Of a stretch of DNA of 64,000 nt, positions 58,237 to 64,000 are shown one piece after another. The translations under genes were made by a program, and so were the position numbers. Positions within the stretch are counted from its first letter, which is position 1. The number at the start of each line of letters is the position of its first letter. The notes under the pieces are model-generated. The model was not told where the DNA came from. It saw only the letters and a program-made list of their open reading frames with translations, and did not search any database. Origin of the DNA: Nageia nagi (taxonomy: Eukaryota > Pinophyta). The stretch lies in NCBI GenBank assembly GCA_050084985.1, contig JBITNC010000001.1, positions 17,732,001-17,796,000 on the forward strand, in the 5' to 3' direction.

Positions 58237-59850
58237 CAAGTCTAGCCGAGTTTTTTTTCCAAAAGTCCCGAGTTCGAGCCCTGAGGGAACCTCGCTAAGT
58301 CTGAGTTTCTCAATTATGTGTTTTTCTGAATTGCATTTGTTCCTATATTATCTAAGGCTTATGTTGTGACTTGTACTGCAATATGCTAGAGCCTGATAAT
58401 TGTGAGAAAGTGGGGCCACTAATAGTTGGAAAGCTATTAGGATCCTTATTAAAATTACGTAAAGTACATGTAATCCCAGAATTATTCTTCAACATAACAC
58501 CTCTGGAGGCATATTCATTCCTCTAAGGTGGCTTAAGCCTGATACTAAATTCAAAGTGCAAAACAAGGCAATGGAAACAGAGATGCACCTGGCTTATCTC
58601 TAGTACTAAGTTCAAAGTTCAAGGAAAGGACGTAGTAATAGAGAGGGGCCTCTAAAGGAGTAGCACCTCCATTCTTTGCATAGATAATGTCAAATATTTC
58701 AAATATAAAAAATTAAAATAAAGTTTCTTCATGAAATATAGGACAGAACAGAAAGCAAATCAGATGATTCTTAACTAGGTTCAAGAAGTGATAAGAAATG
58801 GTAACCACTCTCAATAATAGTGTAACTGTACATGAAAGCTGATAATATAACTTGAAATTGTTCAACCCAAGCAGCAAAAGATCACATATCTCTCCAGTTA
58901 ACTATTTCGTTGCACATGAGAATAACATCATACTATGATACAATGTGCACATTGTGCTCTTCCTCCATTGTAACACCACCAAACTTCTCCTCCAAAACAA
59001 TAAGTACAATACAACTTACAATGGAATTCCCAACCATTGCAAATATGCTACTTGTACGCCACAAGCTACTGATTGCTTGGGAATAACATTCTGTTTCCAA
59101 CTAAACTATATTAACTGCTTGCAGGGTCAGGGCCAATTCAAGAAGCAGATTACAAAAAATACTCATTAAAGTATGTTCAGTGCTATTAAAGTATATCGTT
59201 ACAATAAGCCTTCCCTAAGTTTGGACTAAATCATCCTTAAGTGGGAAGGGTGTTGTAAGCTAATGTAACAACACTAATGTTGAAATTACTTAGTTTGCTT
59301 TTATTAACTTACAGTAAGAGTTAAATTACAGTAACTAGATGCAAAATCTTTTGAAATAAATGAAAATAGCAAAAATCTGTTGTACTTTCTTTATATTCCA
59401 TGCATCACATCAATCTCTTTCTAAGGCAATTTTGATCAACAAACTCAAAACATTTGGCATTAACTAGCTATTTGATTTCAATATAGCCAGAATTTGTAAG
59501 GGGAAAAAAATTGACATGCTGCAGGAATTGCACCAAAACGTGGAATGTAAGTAAATCACATATAAATAATAAAATTACAGGGGAAAAATGTCAAGAACTT
59601 TAAAAAAAAAAAAACAAGAATAAGAGCAAAAGGGAAAACATCAGTTAAAAGTATGTTTGCATGTAACTGTATTTTCAACCTAGTGTTTTCGATCTGCTTC
59701 GAATGCTAAAATATATGTAAGAAACTGAGATTTTGCAATTTCAATACACTAAGCAGGAGTCGAAACAACACTGGTATATGAACTTAAAGGCTATTTTTTC
59801 CTTCTCAGAGCCACACCTGTCTGAGAATTGGGCGTCGCATCCTTCTCCAT
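19570..59850 (-). CDS. ACH2: Acyl-CoA thioesterase with N-terminal cNMP-binding-like domain, 5' part (7 exons, gene continues past position 1)
   Basis: Seven exons join in phase to 176 codons. Residues 12-108 resemble a cyclic-nucleotide-binding fold ([18 protein letters not shown], then [20 protein letters not shown], then QQGDYFGYG). Residues 151-176 ([24 protein letters not shown]) are the start of the first TesB-type hotdog domain. This order is typical of plant ACH2-type thioesterases, which hydrolyse long-chain acyl-CoA to fatty acid and CoA, in peroxisomes in known members. The full protein is usually a little over 400 residues, so more than half, including the catalytic residues and any C-terminal peroxisome signal, is outside the window. 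Introns, in gene order: 12056, 334, 2966, 22136, 191, 2070 and at least 19569 bp. No frameshift or internal stop is seen, so the gene looks intact. The identification is strong; the exact isoform is inferred. Confidence 0.88.
19648..21717 (-). other. Intron 6 of the thioesterase gene, no element recognised
   Basis: 2070 bp between exons 6 and 7. Short open frames on both strands (for example 19830-20090 and 20865-21104) resemble no family and are most likely chance. No transposon ends are visible. Confidence 0.55.
21718..21843 (-). CDS. ACH2: Thioesterase exon 6 (linker between the two domains)
   Basis: The 126-nt exon has 42 whole codons. It opens [20 protein letters not shown] and ends [15 protein letters not shown]-x-H-E-Y and S-I-W are family hallmarks at the end of the cNMP-like domain. 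Acceptor TGGCAG, donor GTAAGT. The intron before it is only 191 bp. Confidence 0.88.
22035..22081 (-). CDS. ACH2: Thioesterase exon 5
   Basis: This 47-nt exon encodes the end of a split Gly codon and [15 protein letters not shown]. Acceptor CTGCAG, donor GTAAAT. It was found only through the phase and the family pattern (A-D-V-I-A-L-S). It fits exon 4 and exon 6 without any frame change although exon 4 is 22 kb away. Confidence 0.83.
22363..22900 (-). mobile_element. LINE copy 4: 3' end only
   Basis: On the minus strand this ends TTATTGGTCACCCGATGGAC, then ATTAATATAATTATC, then a short TTATC repeat. That is the same 3' signature as LINE copies 1-3. The remainder (to about 22900) is non-coding 3' sequence with two overlapping chance frames. 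It lies about 280 bp from exon 5. Confidence 0.7.
22901..24539. repeat. Non-coding Gypsy-flank sequence with a diffuse ~40-bp repeat
   Basis: No gene is seen. 23640-23960 repeats words like tgtccaacaattag and caatgattagtca at roughly 40-bp spacing. Position just downstream (minus strand) of a Gypsy integrase end suggests a 3' LTR, but I could not fix its borders. Confidence 0.35.
24540..25240 (-). pseudogene. Gypsy (Ty3) integrase, C-terminal half
   Basis: Minus-strand reading gives [19 protein letters not shown] and QTEVVHRVV (the H-P-Q-T-D-G-Q-T-E block with a stop at Q), [13 protein letters not shown], then [29 protein letters not shown] and PFDILE. This is a standard order. Stops and frame changes are present. 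Confidence 0.85.
25985..26956 (-). pseudogene. Gypsy-associated acidic frame with decayed retropepsin-like start
   Basis: A 323-residue open frame. The start ([20 protein letters not shown]) is shared with the frame at 33027-33202. [13 protein letters not shown] and [12 protein letters not shown] resemble the sequence after the active site and the V-x-D-x-x-V-L-D-I strand of Gypsy proteases, but the catalytic D-S/T-G is not recognisable. The rest is rich in Glu and Asp with repeats like [13 protein letters not shown] and [13 protein letters not shown]. Protease origin is an inference. Confidence 0.5.
27365..30800 (-). pseudogene. Long unrecognised retroelement-type ORF, broken
   Basis: A chain of minus-strand open frames reads as one decayed protein of about 1100 residues: a basic start ([12 protein letters not shown], near 30650), a folded-looking domain (30354-29668, with [20 protein letters not shown] and [16 protein letters not shown]), a second segment (29352-29047), a Ser/Asp/Glu-rich stretch (29050-28900, [19 protein letters not shown]), and a Lys/Glu-rich coiled-coil-like C-terminus (28206-27365, [19 protein letters not shown]). 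I do not recognise a known enzyme. Position among Gypsy parts suggests an extra retrotransposon ORF or a distinct element. Confidence 0.5.
30814..33026 (-). repeat. LTR type C with tandem TATA-containing units
   Basis: Plus-strand ends are TGTTGAAGAC...GGACACAACA. The flanks ACAAG and GTAAG agree at three of five positions. Inside are about nine degenerate units of about 185 bp; most contain ccttttata on the plus strand, i.e. a TATAAAAGG box on the minus strand (for example near 31900, 32090 and 32275). No coding sequence is present. It truncates the protease-like frame of the Gypsy element at 33027. Confidence 0.62.
33027..34240 (-). pseudogene. Gypsy element G1: gag C-terminal region and protease start
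   Basis: 33771-33980 encodes a Gln/Tyr/Pro-rich segment ([16 protein letters not shown]). 33480-33675 is a 39-bp tandem repeat. 33027-33202 encodes [20 protein letters not shown] and [13 protein letters not shown], similar to the frame at 26956-25985. It follows the 5' LTR at 34296-35384. Frames are broken. The remainder downstream is replaced by LTR type C. Confidence 0.55.
33480..33675 (-). repeat. 39-bp coding minisatellite in the G1 gag
   Basis: Five units of about 39 bp (ttgttgatgattccatgcag plus 19 more bases) keep length in multiples of three. On the minus strand one frame gives a Gln-rich 13-residue unit of the form [13 protein letters not shown]. Confidence 0.75.
34296..35384 (-). 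repeat. 5' LTR of Gypsy element G1 (type E, 1089 bp)
   Basis: On the minus strand it begins TGTTGCATCTTTGATGCAA and ends CATCCCAACA, followed at once by TAAATTGGCACTAGAAGGAG, a typical start of the internal part, where the primer-binding site should lie; I cannot name the tRNA. A TATA box (TATAAAT on the minus strand) is at about 35152-35158. The partner 3' LTR is not in the window. Confidence 0.68.
35600..37606 (+). mobile_element. LINE copy 3: reverse transcriptase end, zinc finger and 3' tail
   Basis: 35840-36000 encodes [20 protein letters not shown] and [16 protein letters not shown]. Frame 36731-36994 has [19 protein letters not shown] and the intact finger [20 protein letters not shown]. 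The tail 37554-37606 reads CTATTTTGGTCACCCAAGG, ACATTAATA, then TTTC repeats. Frameshifts are scattered throughout. It lies between the Gypsy G1 LTR and a type-D LTR fragment. Confidence 0.82.
37610..38075 (-). repeat. LTR type D fragment
   Basis: Repeats phrases such as cttaaaaagtcataattcag and ctctccaaaagtca in the same spacing as the LTR at 10645-12114. The left edge is cut by LINE copy 3. No ends or duplications can be assigned. Confidence 0.5.
38154..41865 (-). repeat. Long solo LTR, type B copy 2 (3712 bp)
   Basis: Plus-strand ends are TGTTGGGAAGATAAC...AAGCACAATA. It is collinear with copy 1: the same start block, TATA box on the minus strand (about 38927-38935), an array of about eight units of about 182 bp (39527-40930), an array of ttccgagctcaaa-type short units (41000-41600), and the conserved end. 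The flanks GCATC and ACATT (minus strand) differ by two transitions, consistent with an old 5-bp duplication. Confidence 0.82.
39527..40930 (-). repeat. Degenerate tandem array, about 182-bp period, in LTR B copy 2
   Basis: The phrase ttgctcaaaatcgaaaaatt and variants recurs near 39527, 39713, 39895, 40076, 40258, 40440, 40620 and 40810. Unit content is the same as in copy 1. Confidence 0.8.
42475..42760 (-). repeat. Coding minisatellite at the start of the Gypsy gag
   Basis: The phrase gctcaaatcctcc recurs at 42475, 42547, 42616 and 42688, a period of 69-72 bp, always a multiple of three. On the minus strand it codes for units like [18 protein letters not shown], so the gag N-terminus was repetitive. 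Confidence 0.7.
42865..43040. repeat. Perfect 88-bp tandem duplication
   Basis: 42865-42952 and 42953-43040 read identically from aggccaaattttgcaagaag to ctcaaaaatttgca. The lack of any difference marks it as recent compared with the surrounding decayed elements. Confidence 0.9.
43050..44217. other. Intron 4 DNA next to exon 4, no gene seen
   Basis: AT-rich sequence with one short chance frame (43310-43498, plus) that resembles no family. The phrase ttgcttt(c/t)ggaagaat is repeated loosely at about 43450 and 43550. Confidence 0.4.
44218..44299 (-). CDS. ACH2: Thioesterase exon 4
   Basis: The 82-nt exon encodes [20 protein letters not shown] and QGDYFGY plus one base. It continues G-E into A-E-V-S and ends in the D-Y/F-F-G-Y-G motif of the family. 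Acceptor CATGTAG, donor GTATGC. The following intron is the 22136-bp one. Confidence 0.88.
45473..45540. repeat. Short tandem duplication in intron 3
   Basis: The phrase acgtatagggtactcctaag plus caatgtttgaaa occurs twice in direct succession (period about 34 bp) around 45440-45505. Confidence 0.7.
45580..45723 (+). pseudogene. Gypsy integrase C-terminal (chromodomain-like) end
   Basis: The plus strand encodes [38 protein letters not shown] with two stops. This is the familiar end of chromodomain-type Gypsy polyproteins (W-E/x-G-L-P...A-T-W-E...F-P-x-F-x-L-E-D-K). It lies in intron 3 of the thioesterase gene, antisense to it. Confidence 0.75.
45724..46040 (+). repeat. Partial 3' LTR after the Gypsy end
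   Basis: TGTTAAATACCC starts within six bases of the end of the polyprotein frame, as expected for a 3' LTR start. The right border is not clear; the sequence runs into the TIR element at 46050. Confidence 0.5.
46050..46903. mobile_element. Non-autonomous TIR element in intron 3
   Basis: The left end TAGTTATCAAAATCG and the right end, inverted, TAGTTATCAGAATTG match at 13 of 15 positions. The region just inside (tcgattctagcaattaattg; tcgattccttattaatcccg) is also loosely inverted. No transposase is present. The ends recall hAT-type MITEs; a clean 8-bp target duplication is not visible. Confidence 0.5.
47266..47333 (-). CDS. ACH2: Thioesterase exon 3 (beta-roll of cNMP-binding-like domain)
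   Basis: The 68-nt exon encodes [20 protein letters not shown] and GE, the classic G-E-x-I-x-x-x-G-E...Y-F-I...G-E pattern of cyclic-nucleotide-binding domains. Acceptor TTGTAG, donor GTATAT, ending in phase 0. Confidence 0.9.
47668..47760 (-). CDS. ACH2: Thioesterase exon 2 (start of cNMP-binding-like domain)
   Basis: The 93-nt exon encodes [20 protein letters not shown] and [10 protein letters not shown]. The acceptor is TTGCTACAG and the donor is the consensus GTGAGT. It starts in phase 1 and ends with one base, which exon 3 completes to Gly. The segment is the helix that opens the cNMP-binding fold in plant thioesterases of this type. Confidence 0.88.
47761..49605. other. Intron 1 DNA next to exon 2, no gene seen
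   Basis: AT-rich intron. The phrase cctcaactagttccagaagc is tandemly doubled around 48452-48505 (period about 28 bp), and acttgatgtaaaaggattcc is doubled at 49558-49608. The long plus-strand frame at 48647-49150 is a Phe/Ile/Leu/Ser-rich chance frame. Confidence 0.45.
49611..53734 (+). repeat. Long solo LTR, type B copy 3 (4124 bp)
   Basis: Plus-strand ends are TATTGTGCCCGCACAACA...GCATCCCAACA, flanked by GATTC (49606-49610) and GGTTC (53735-53739), a 5-bp duplication with one change. It is in the opposite orientation to copies 1 and 2: the end block, short-unit array (49890-50350), TATA box (TATAAATAAG, 52711-52720) and start block all match their reverse complement. It contains an array with a period of about 360 bp (50400-52200). 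It fills a third of intron 1. Confidence 0.82.
50400..52200. repeat. Tandem array, about 360-bp period, in LTR B copy 3
   Basis: The phrase caaaacctgc(a/g)cct recurs near 50540, 50930, 51285 and 51650. Each unit contains tagggtagcaaatc and a run like gatcagccaatgagagagct. The period is close to twice the 180-bp unit of copies 1 and 2. Confidence 0.72.
53740..56871. repeat. Intron 1 DNA with a 178-bp tandem duplication
   Basis: 54161-54338 and 54339-54516 are two copies, about 95 percent alike by eye, starting attaaaattattcagtta. The rest of the stretch is AT-rich and shows no gene, LTR ends or coding frame that I recognise. Confidence 0.6.
57150..58062 (+). pseudogene. Broken ORF of unknown function inside the TIR unit
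   Basis: First part: [20 protein letters not shown], then [20 protein letters not shown] and [21 protein letters not shown] frameshifted middle (about 57420-57640) reads [18 protein letters not shown]. The last part (57634-58062) reads [19 protein letters not shown], a Pro-rich segment, [20 protein letters not shown] and a His/Lys/Ser-rich basic tail ([14 protein letters not shown]). The tail looks like a nuclear-localising or nucleic-acid-binding region. I cannot name the family. At least one frameshift and a stop break it. Confidence 0.5.
58205..58235. repeat. (TA)n microsatellite
   Basis: About 15 uninterrupted TA units near the right end of the TIR unit. Confidence 0.95.
58314..59816. 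other. Intron 1 DNA next to exon 1, no gene seen
   Basis: AT-rich, with a run of A at 59601-59613. No open frame of note and no element ends visible. Confidence 0.45.
59817..59850 (-). CDS. ACH2: Thioesterase exon 1 (start codon, codons 1-11 plus 1 nt)
   Basis: Encodes [11 protein letters not shown] and the first base of a Val codon. The ATG at 59850 has A at -3 and G at +4, a favourable context. The donor reads CAG|GTGTGG. The leftover G joins the TG that opens exon 2 to give Val-Met-Glu-Phe-Leu-Gly, which matches the usual start of the domain in this family. An in-frame ATG further upstream lies on the far side of the TATA box, so it was not chosen. Confidence 0.8.
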
Positions 59851-59855
59851 GTTAA

Positions 59856-59900
59856 CTACGAAAATCGAACGCGAGATCTCCTGGCAAGAAAAAAAGACAT
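59856..59900 (-). promoter_or_regulatory. Upstream ORF in the 5' leader of the thioesterase gene
   Basis: An ATG at 59900 opens 14 codons (MSFFLARRSRVRFS), and its TAG ends 5 nt before the main start codon. It lies between the predicted transcription start and the main ATG, in a different frame. Short uORFs ending this close to the main start can reduce translation of the main frame. Whether this one is used cannot be judged from sequence. Confidence 0.55.
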
Positions 59901-59964
59901 AAATGCCAGAGGCAGCGTAGCGTGACACTAGGGAAGGGGACCCAATGAGTGACGGTCGCTGTCG

Positions 59965-59979
59965 TATATATATATTTAT
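59965..59979 (-). promoter_or_regulatory. TATA box of the thioesterase gene
   Basis: On the minus strand this reads ATAAATATATATATA. It lies about 115 nt upstream of the ATG, which places transcription start near 59935 and gives a leader of about 85 nt. The leader is richer in GC than the surrounding AT-rich DNA, as expected of a real 5' UTR. Confidence 0.6.
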
Positions 59980-59999
59980 CCATAGAACATATTCGATGT

Positions 60000-62900
60000 A
60001 GTAGTTGTGCATTGAATTATTAACTCTTGTGCATTAAAATATCATTTTTCATAAATTTTTGGGTTAAAAAGTAAATTAAAAGTAATTATTTTAAATATAT
60101 CATTAATAAGTGAGAAGATTTAGTAGTAATGTATCTTAATTTTTATGTTTCTTAAAATTTTATTTAATAAAGTTGAATCGTTCTAAATTTTTATAGTTTC
60201 ATCTTCATTTAATAATTTGTTTATAATTAAAGTTTTGAGTTATCATCATTAAATTTGATAATTAAATATGTGGTTTAACGTTCAACTACTGGTGCAAGTG
60301 TAATTAAAGATGGGCGGTTGTAATTGACATCTATGGGTATGACTTTAGAAAAATATTATTTTTGATAGTTTCTGTAACGAAAAGTAATTAACCTATCAAA
60401 TTTGGTGATGATGATTCGAAACCTTAGTTATAAGCAAACAATTAAACGAGGAAGAAGCTATAAAAAATTTAGAACGATTCAATTTTTTTGAAGTCAAGTT
60501 TTAAGAGGCATAAAGTTAGGGTACACCATTATTGGGTCCTCTCCCTTATGAAATTGAAAAAGCAATGGTGTGATGGTTTCCCTATAATATATGGAAGTCC
60601 ATGATGAAGGTCCCATAGGTGCTCCTATCCGTTTCAATTTAAAATTATAATAACATTATATTTACTTGGATGAGGATGGGGGATTGACTCCTAGTCATCA
60701 TCCTAGTATAAGATCAAGAAATTCAATTAAAAATAAGTTGTGATCAAATTATTTTTGGATGAACAGTCCTTATTTACATCAATGGTTGAGTGAGTGGTCT
60801 TCTCAGAGGATCAATTGATACATTGAGTAATCTCCTTTCAACCATGATTACCATGATTTTGAAGTTATTTATTTTTTTATTATGAGGTCAGCCACTACTT
60901 ACACTCATTGGGGATTGAATAGGTCCATCACCTAGGATTAACGCATAGGGTTTAGCATTCCCATCCCAAGCATGACTCCTCTTAAGATAGAGAGCTATAC
61001 TTGTCTCTAGATTATGGATCATTGGCTCAACACACATACACTCCTACAAAGAATTGAACCTGATACCTAGTTGTAGCAATGCATCAAGCCCAATGACTAA
61101 GGTATCCCCTTGGGGATTATACTTATCTTCGGATAGTTAGTCATTGTCCCAACATATATCTATCCAAAGATTTGAACCTTGGATCTCCCTACAAAACCAA
61201 AGCTTAAAGCTTGAATCACTTGAACTATGGAGTATAATTAAAATTTAATTATAACAATTTAATAAATTAAAATTATGGTTAAATATTAACATGAATAATA
61301 TTAGAATTAAATGATGGTAAAATTTGTTATTTGAGTGGTAAAAGTTGGATATTATTTTGTTATATTATGTATTTGAATTTTTGTAAAATATTTGATTTAA
61401 AATGTAGGAATAATTTATTTAAAATGGTAGTGTGGATCATATTTATACAAATGTACAAATGATGTACTTATATTTTTGTCTATTTGCAATTTTATTATTT
61501 CTGCTTCACTCATCTAAGCCTCTTTGGAGGGATACCATCAAGAAAAATAAATTATGAGGATCCTTTTCAAGATATCCAAAGATTAAAGCATAAGATGTCA
61601 ATATTAATGTTGTAATATCGATGTTTCTTAATGTATGATAGAAGCTCTTAGTTGAATAAGATTCATACATAGCAAGTAGTCATGGAATGCAAGATATTAC
61701 ATGTGAATTGTTAATTTTTCTAACTCATTTGCTAAGCTTTCATCAAAGTTGTGTTTCAAAGATAGCATCAAGAAAAATAAATTATGACAAACCATCTTAA
61801 GATTTTCAAAGATAAAAGGATAGGATGTTAATCTTAATATTGTTATATATGATGTTTCTCAATGCATGGTGGAAGTTCTTGATTGAATAAGATTCATACA
61901 CAAGTAGTTATGAAGTGCAATATATAACACATCAATTGTTATTTTTTGCTAATTTAGTTTGTATGTATCTATTTTATCAATCAATTTTAAATAAAAATTA
62001 CAAACCCAACAAAAATGATAAAAAACTAGCAAAACCAAATGAACATACTTCACACATATTAATACAAAAGAATAATAAAAAATATCAAATTTTAGCACTT
62101 CAATAGAATTTTGTATTGGTCTCAAAATAGCAAATGCAATATTGATACATAACTAAAACAACATCATATCCAAAAATGAAGAAGCAAATTTACAATATAT
62201 TATATTTTAGGTATGGCCCTTTAAATGCTAATATCATTTGGGTTTCTATGGTATTTTTTATAACTCCCACATATCTCAAGATTTTCTTGAAACTCAAGAG
62301 ATATTGATACTTTATTTTAGAATAAGAAATAAACATATTAATTTTACCTTAAAATGATCAAATCTTCATCAACAAGTGAAGTCTATGTCAATTGTATAAG
62401 TAAATTAGTGTTAAATAATAAAAATATAGAATGCTAATAATACTAAAATATAATTCTAATGATATGGTGTTAATAATTAAAATTCTCACTAAGTGTAAAA
62501 GAAACGACTTATAAAAGATTATACAGAAGAATTTCCTTTTAAAATGTTTGATGGAATGGAATGACCAAGGTTCTTCCTTTTATAATCTTTTAAATATTTT
62601 CACTTACCCAAAACCATATTTAAAATATATCCAAGCAATCCTAAAGTAATTCGAATTATTGAAGGGAGGTAAATGCAAGCATACTAGGCAAGCCATGTAG
62701 GAAAGACAAGCAAGCTAAGCTTATGAACATATAAAATAGAAAATATATCATGAAGTATATTTATATTCTTGAGATCAAGAAAAAATAAAAGATGGTATGT
62801 GTTTAATCCAAAATATTGAGTGGATACAAGCTCGTAGTTACTTCATCACAAGTGAATCACCATGGATATAGTTATAAATATGTAGAATCTTGTAAATGAT

Positions 62901-63479
62901 AGTAGATCCTCTCAAGTAAGTGAAGAACATGTAAGGGTTTGTATACACCCACTATTGAACATATGGATTATTTTTTTTATAAAATGATCAAATTATTTTA
63001 TATTAATAAAGGATAAAATATGAAATTAAATGTTAAATTGAAATTTACCAAAATAAAAAGTACATGTTTCTTTATCAATGTAATATAATAAGGTGCATAT
63101 GATGAGTGTAAATTATAAGTGCAACATCTTATTATATTGATACATAAAATGACATCAAATATATAAATCCATAATCAAGCATAAATAAGAGATTTTTAAT
63201 CAAATTATGTCTCTTATATTTGATATTATTATAAAATTATATGCCAAAAAATCTAGTATAAGATCATGCTCCCATATGAAGCATGTTTAATAAGAAAATG
63301 ATAAGTTGATAACATGATAACACCTCCATTTTAAAGAATGGTGTGGATGCTAATACAATAAAAACTTAATAAATGGGTAAAAATACCATGAAAATAATAT
63401 TATATTATATTATACTTATGAAGAGAGCCATGTAATAAAAATTTCTTAGTCAAAAGATCTTAGAAAGTAACCATATATA

Positions 63480-63513
<34 letters not shown>

Positions 63514-63674
63514 AATATGTTTATCGCCCTTTGGGTATAAACTACAACAAAGTAGATTAAATACCTCAAATTAAATGTACTTAAATATAAAATTATTTGA
63601 GAAATAAAAACCACCATGCCTTCACAATTGATTTGCATTTTGGTAATTCAAGAGCCTCATTAGCTATCTTAGGT
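60000..63674. other. AT-rich DNA upstream of the thioesterase gene
   Basis: Very AT-rich with no gene seen. A diverged tandem duplication of about 230 bp spans roughly 61505-61965; both copies hold catcaagaaaaataaattat. Gene promoter elements beyond the TATA box cannot be singled out. Confidence 0.5.
63471..63515. repeat. Compound (TA)n(TATG)n microsatellite
   Basis: About ten TA units followed by about seven TATG units. Confidence 0.95.
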
Positions 63675-64000
63675 TTTGGACTATTTATAATCATGCTCAT
63701 TAATTCCAAATTTACTTCCTCTATGTCATGCTATGTGTCCTTGGTCTTGAAATAGAAGCATCTGGTGGAACACTCAATGTGAATCTTTCACTATTTTTTA
63801 CACCATGTTGGTCATTATGAGTGATCAAGTGGAAAACTCATAATTGAAATTACTCCTCACCCATTATATTCTCATTAGGAATGATGTTAGGATATCTACC
63901 AAATGATGATATTGGTGGACTAGTTGGAGAGTCATCAATCTCATCAAAAATGATATCTCCACTCGCATATATTTCTTAAGTAGTAGGATTCATAAACTCA
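63675..64000 (-). mobile_element. Second copy of the Copia family (fragment at window edge)
   Basis: The text from atgctcattaattccaaatt to gtagtaggattcataaactc parallels 12520-12745 joined to 16351-16440 of the Copia element at 9900-19172. It lacks the 3.6-kb LTR that interrupts that copy. It codes for the linker between integrase and reverse transcriptase. Confidence 0.75.

Larger units (their letters stand above)
56872..58313 (+). mobile_element. TIR-bounded unit carrying a broken unknown ORF
   Basis: The left end TTGAGAAACTC and the right end, inverted, TTGAGAAACTC are identical over 11 bp, with further gagtcccgagt/actcgggac similarity inside both ends. Between them runs a plus-strand coding-like sequence (57150-58062). 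The whole resembles a small DNA transposon, possibly MULE-like, that holds its own or a captured gene. A target duplication is not clear. It lies antisense in intron 1. Confidence 0.5.

Noticed and set aside
59791-60012. Longer reading frame starting upstream of the chosen thioesterase start codon
   Set aside because: Its ATG lies upstream of the TATA box and the added residues do not resemble the family; the start at 59850 has better context.

Overview
The window reads as nuclear DNA of a seed plant with a large, repeat-filled genome. A gymnosperm such as a conifer is my best guess. The reasons are one gene with introns of 12 kb, 22 kb and more than 19 kb, old decayed retrotransposons of several classes nested in each other, and almost nothing else coding. 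The lineage is an inference; no organelle, rRNA or tRNA marker is present.

The one host gene is on the minus strand. It is the 5' part of a plant acyl-CoA thioesterase that carries an N-terminal cyclic-nucleotide-binding-like domain (ACH2 type). I assembled seven exons by eye: 59817-59850, 47668-47760, 47266-47333, 44218-44299, 22035-22081, 21718-21843 and 19570-19647. Every junction has GT/AG borders and the reading phase is kept throughout, giving the first 176 codons. The rest of the hotdog thioesterase domain should lie beyond position 1. A TATA box (about 59965-59979) and a 14-codon upstream ORF precede the start codon.

Layout from left to right. 1-2005: 3' half of a LINE (+), inserted into a hAT transposon (-) whose remains run from about 2006 to 4017, with its likely 5' end near 5600. 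7390-9752: second copy of the same LINE (+). 9900-19172: a Copia element (-) with LTRs, a primer-binding site and ATAAC target duplications; it is interrupted by a 3.6-kb solo LTR (12746-16345, TGGTG duplication) and by another LTR (10645-12114). 19570-22081: exons 7, 6 and 5. 22363-22900: LINE 3' end (-). 24540-42760: mostly minus-strand Gypsy remains (integrase, protease-like, gag) with LTRs of several types, an unrecognised long ORF (27365-30800) and a third LINE (35600-37606, +). 38154-41865: second copy of the 3.6-kb LTR, sitting inside a Gypsy gag. 44218-47760: exons 4, 3 and 2, with a Gypsy chromodomain/LTR piece and a TIR element between them. 49611-53734: third copy of the long LTR. 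56872-58313: a TIR-bounded unit with a broken unknown ORF. 59817-59985: exon 1 and promoter. 60000-63670: AT-rich upstream DNA. 63675-64000: the edge of a second Copia copy of the same family.

The most unusual signal is in the LTRs. Five LTR copies of different types, and a sixth in part, carry small hairpins at the same terminus. The long LTRs consist largely of degenerate tandem arrays with periods near 180 bp. Everything between 19570 and 59816 that is not an exon is intron of the thioesterase gene, so these elements are carried in its pre-mRNA.
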